A program made the translations under genes and the position numbers. 7,619 nt of DNA from an uncultured Chloroflexota bacterium (GTDB lineage: Bacteria; Chloroflexota; Anaerolineae; Aggregatilineales; Phototrophicaceae), in contig CAIVEA010000963.1 of assembly GCA_903904765.1 (NCBI GenBank), positions 1 to 7,619 of the forward strand, written 5' to 3'. The notes under the pieces were generated by a model that was not told where the DNA came from, did no database searches, and saw only the letters and a program-made list of their open reading frames with translations. Each line of letters begins with the position of its first letter. The stretch's first letter is position 1. This document shows, piece after piece, positions 6,821-7,619 of this stretch.

Positions 6821-7619
6821 TTGTCGGCGTTGCGCTGGACTTCGGTGACGAGGCGACCTGACCGCATGACGAGGATGCGGTCACTCATGCCAATCACTTC
6901 CGGCAGTTCCGAGGAGATGAGAATGATACATACGCTTTGCGCCATCAGGGAGTTAATCAGTTGATAGATCTCCACTTTGGCACCCACATCCACACCTCGC
7001 GTAGGCTCCTCGAAGATTAGCACCCGCGATTTGCTGAACAGCCACTTCGCCAGCACCACTTTTTGCTGATTCCCACCGCTGAGGGTGCGGACGCGGCGGT
7101 GAACATCCGGCGTGCGAATGTCCAGTTCTTTGCGATACTGTTCCGCAACCTCTGTCCGCTTCTGGAAGTTGATGACCGACATCCTCGACAACTGGTCGAG
7201 GCTAGCGAGGGCAATGTTGTTTTCAATCGGCAGCAACAGCACTAACCCTTGACCCTTTCGGTCTGCGGTCAGGAAGCCGATGCCCTGCTCAATCGCTTGC
7301 TGCGGTGACCGCAACCGGATCGGTAAGCCGTTCAGCGTAATTGAACCTTGAACATCCTGCACACAGCCGAACATGACCTGTGCCAACTCCGAACGACCCG
7401 CGCCCACCAACCCGACAATCCCGACCACTTCCCCGGCATGGGCGGAGAACGAAATGTGGCTGAGCGCACCGGGCAGGTTGAGCAGTTCAGCAGATTGCTT
7501 CTTCATCTGCGCCCGGTCGAGGAGTTGCCCCATCGGGCCGGTCATGGGTGCGCGTCCCAAAAAGATATTCTGGTCAGCCGTCATCTGGGGGACGAGGTTC
7601 AATTCCTGATGTACCATGC
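6709..7619 (-). pseudogene. CUT2-type sugar ABC transporter ATPase (RbsA/XylG/MglA-like), partial with a large internal deletion
   Basis: Intact members are ~500 aa with two nucleotide-binding domains and energise import of ribose, xylose, galactose or related sugars. The gene enters from beyond the window; the in-window ATG 7617 is an internal Met of the first domain's Q-loop (MVHQELNLVP, then NIFLGR). About 45 residues in, at QSAELL/NLPGAL (about 7482-7474), the reading jumps to the second domain's start (HISFSAHAGEVVGIVG). The first domain's signature, Walker B and the linker, about 150 residues, are missing in frame. The second domain has GLVGAGRSE (degenerate Walker A), DRKGQGLVL, the LSGGNQQK signature and VLIFEEPTRGVDVGA, where the usual Walker B Asp is Glu (codon 7011-7009). 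Family likeness ends near GRLVTEVQRN (about 6832); the last ~50 codons, to stop 6709, read the OppD remnant out of frame. The enclosed deletion argues against normal function, though an expressed single-domain protein is possible. Confidence 0.82.

Noticed and set aside
1..7619. tRNA, rRNA, CRISPR array, insertion sequence or transposase that might explain the gene junctions
   Set aside because: No transposase-like frame, terminal inverted repeats, regular short repeats with spacers, or RNA-gene signature was seen by reading; the only repeats are the protein-domain repeats of the surface protein.

Overview
The window reads as two convergent blocks separated by a short terminator region. The organism cannot be named from sequence alone. 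Moderately GC-rich DNA, SdrD-type surface repeats joined to a TolB-like propeller, and a minus-strand sugar-utilisation block (GH78 rhamnosidase, GH1 glycosidase, CUT2-type and Opp/Dpp-type ABC ATPases) would suit a heterotrophic, Chloroflexota-like bacterium. That assignment is an inference of low confidence.

Plus strand, 1-2642: the 3' part of a large gene whose start lies upstream of the window. It encodes a probable secreted or surface protein. The visible part has the tail of one SdrD B-like domain, four further B-like domains each with a calcium-binding-type loop, a proline-rich linker, a roughly six-bladed PD40/TolB-like beta-propeller, and a short tail with no wall-sorting signal. Region 2643-2789 has no gene. 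It holds two hairpins, and the second looks like a bidirectional rho-independent terminator.

Minus strand, 7619 down to 2790: all genes here point the same way, but only one looks whole. In transcription order they are: (a) a CUT2-type sugar ABC ATPase (RbsA/XylG-like) that enters from outside the window and lacks about 150 residues between its two nucleotide-binding domains; (b) the last ~79 codons of an oligopeptide-type ABC ATPase (OppD/DppD), joined out of frame to the end of (a); (c) an intact GH78 alpha-L-rhamnosidase of 938 aa; (d) a GH1 glycosidase fragment that starts only a few bases after the rhamnosidase stop, lacks its N-terminus and its C-terminal half including the nucleophile, and carries two compensating frameshifts; (e) a short unrecognised coding remnant, probably frameshifted, that ends just before the terminator.

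The layout suggests that an ancestral rhamnoside import and degradation cluster has been cut down by several deletions with the rhamnosidase left intact. The alternative, that deletions and single-base errors were introduced during sequencing or assembly, cannot be excluded from the sequence. I do not see a clearly new biological system. The most notable signals are the series of gene junctions on the minus strand and the composite B-domain/propeller protein.
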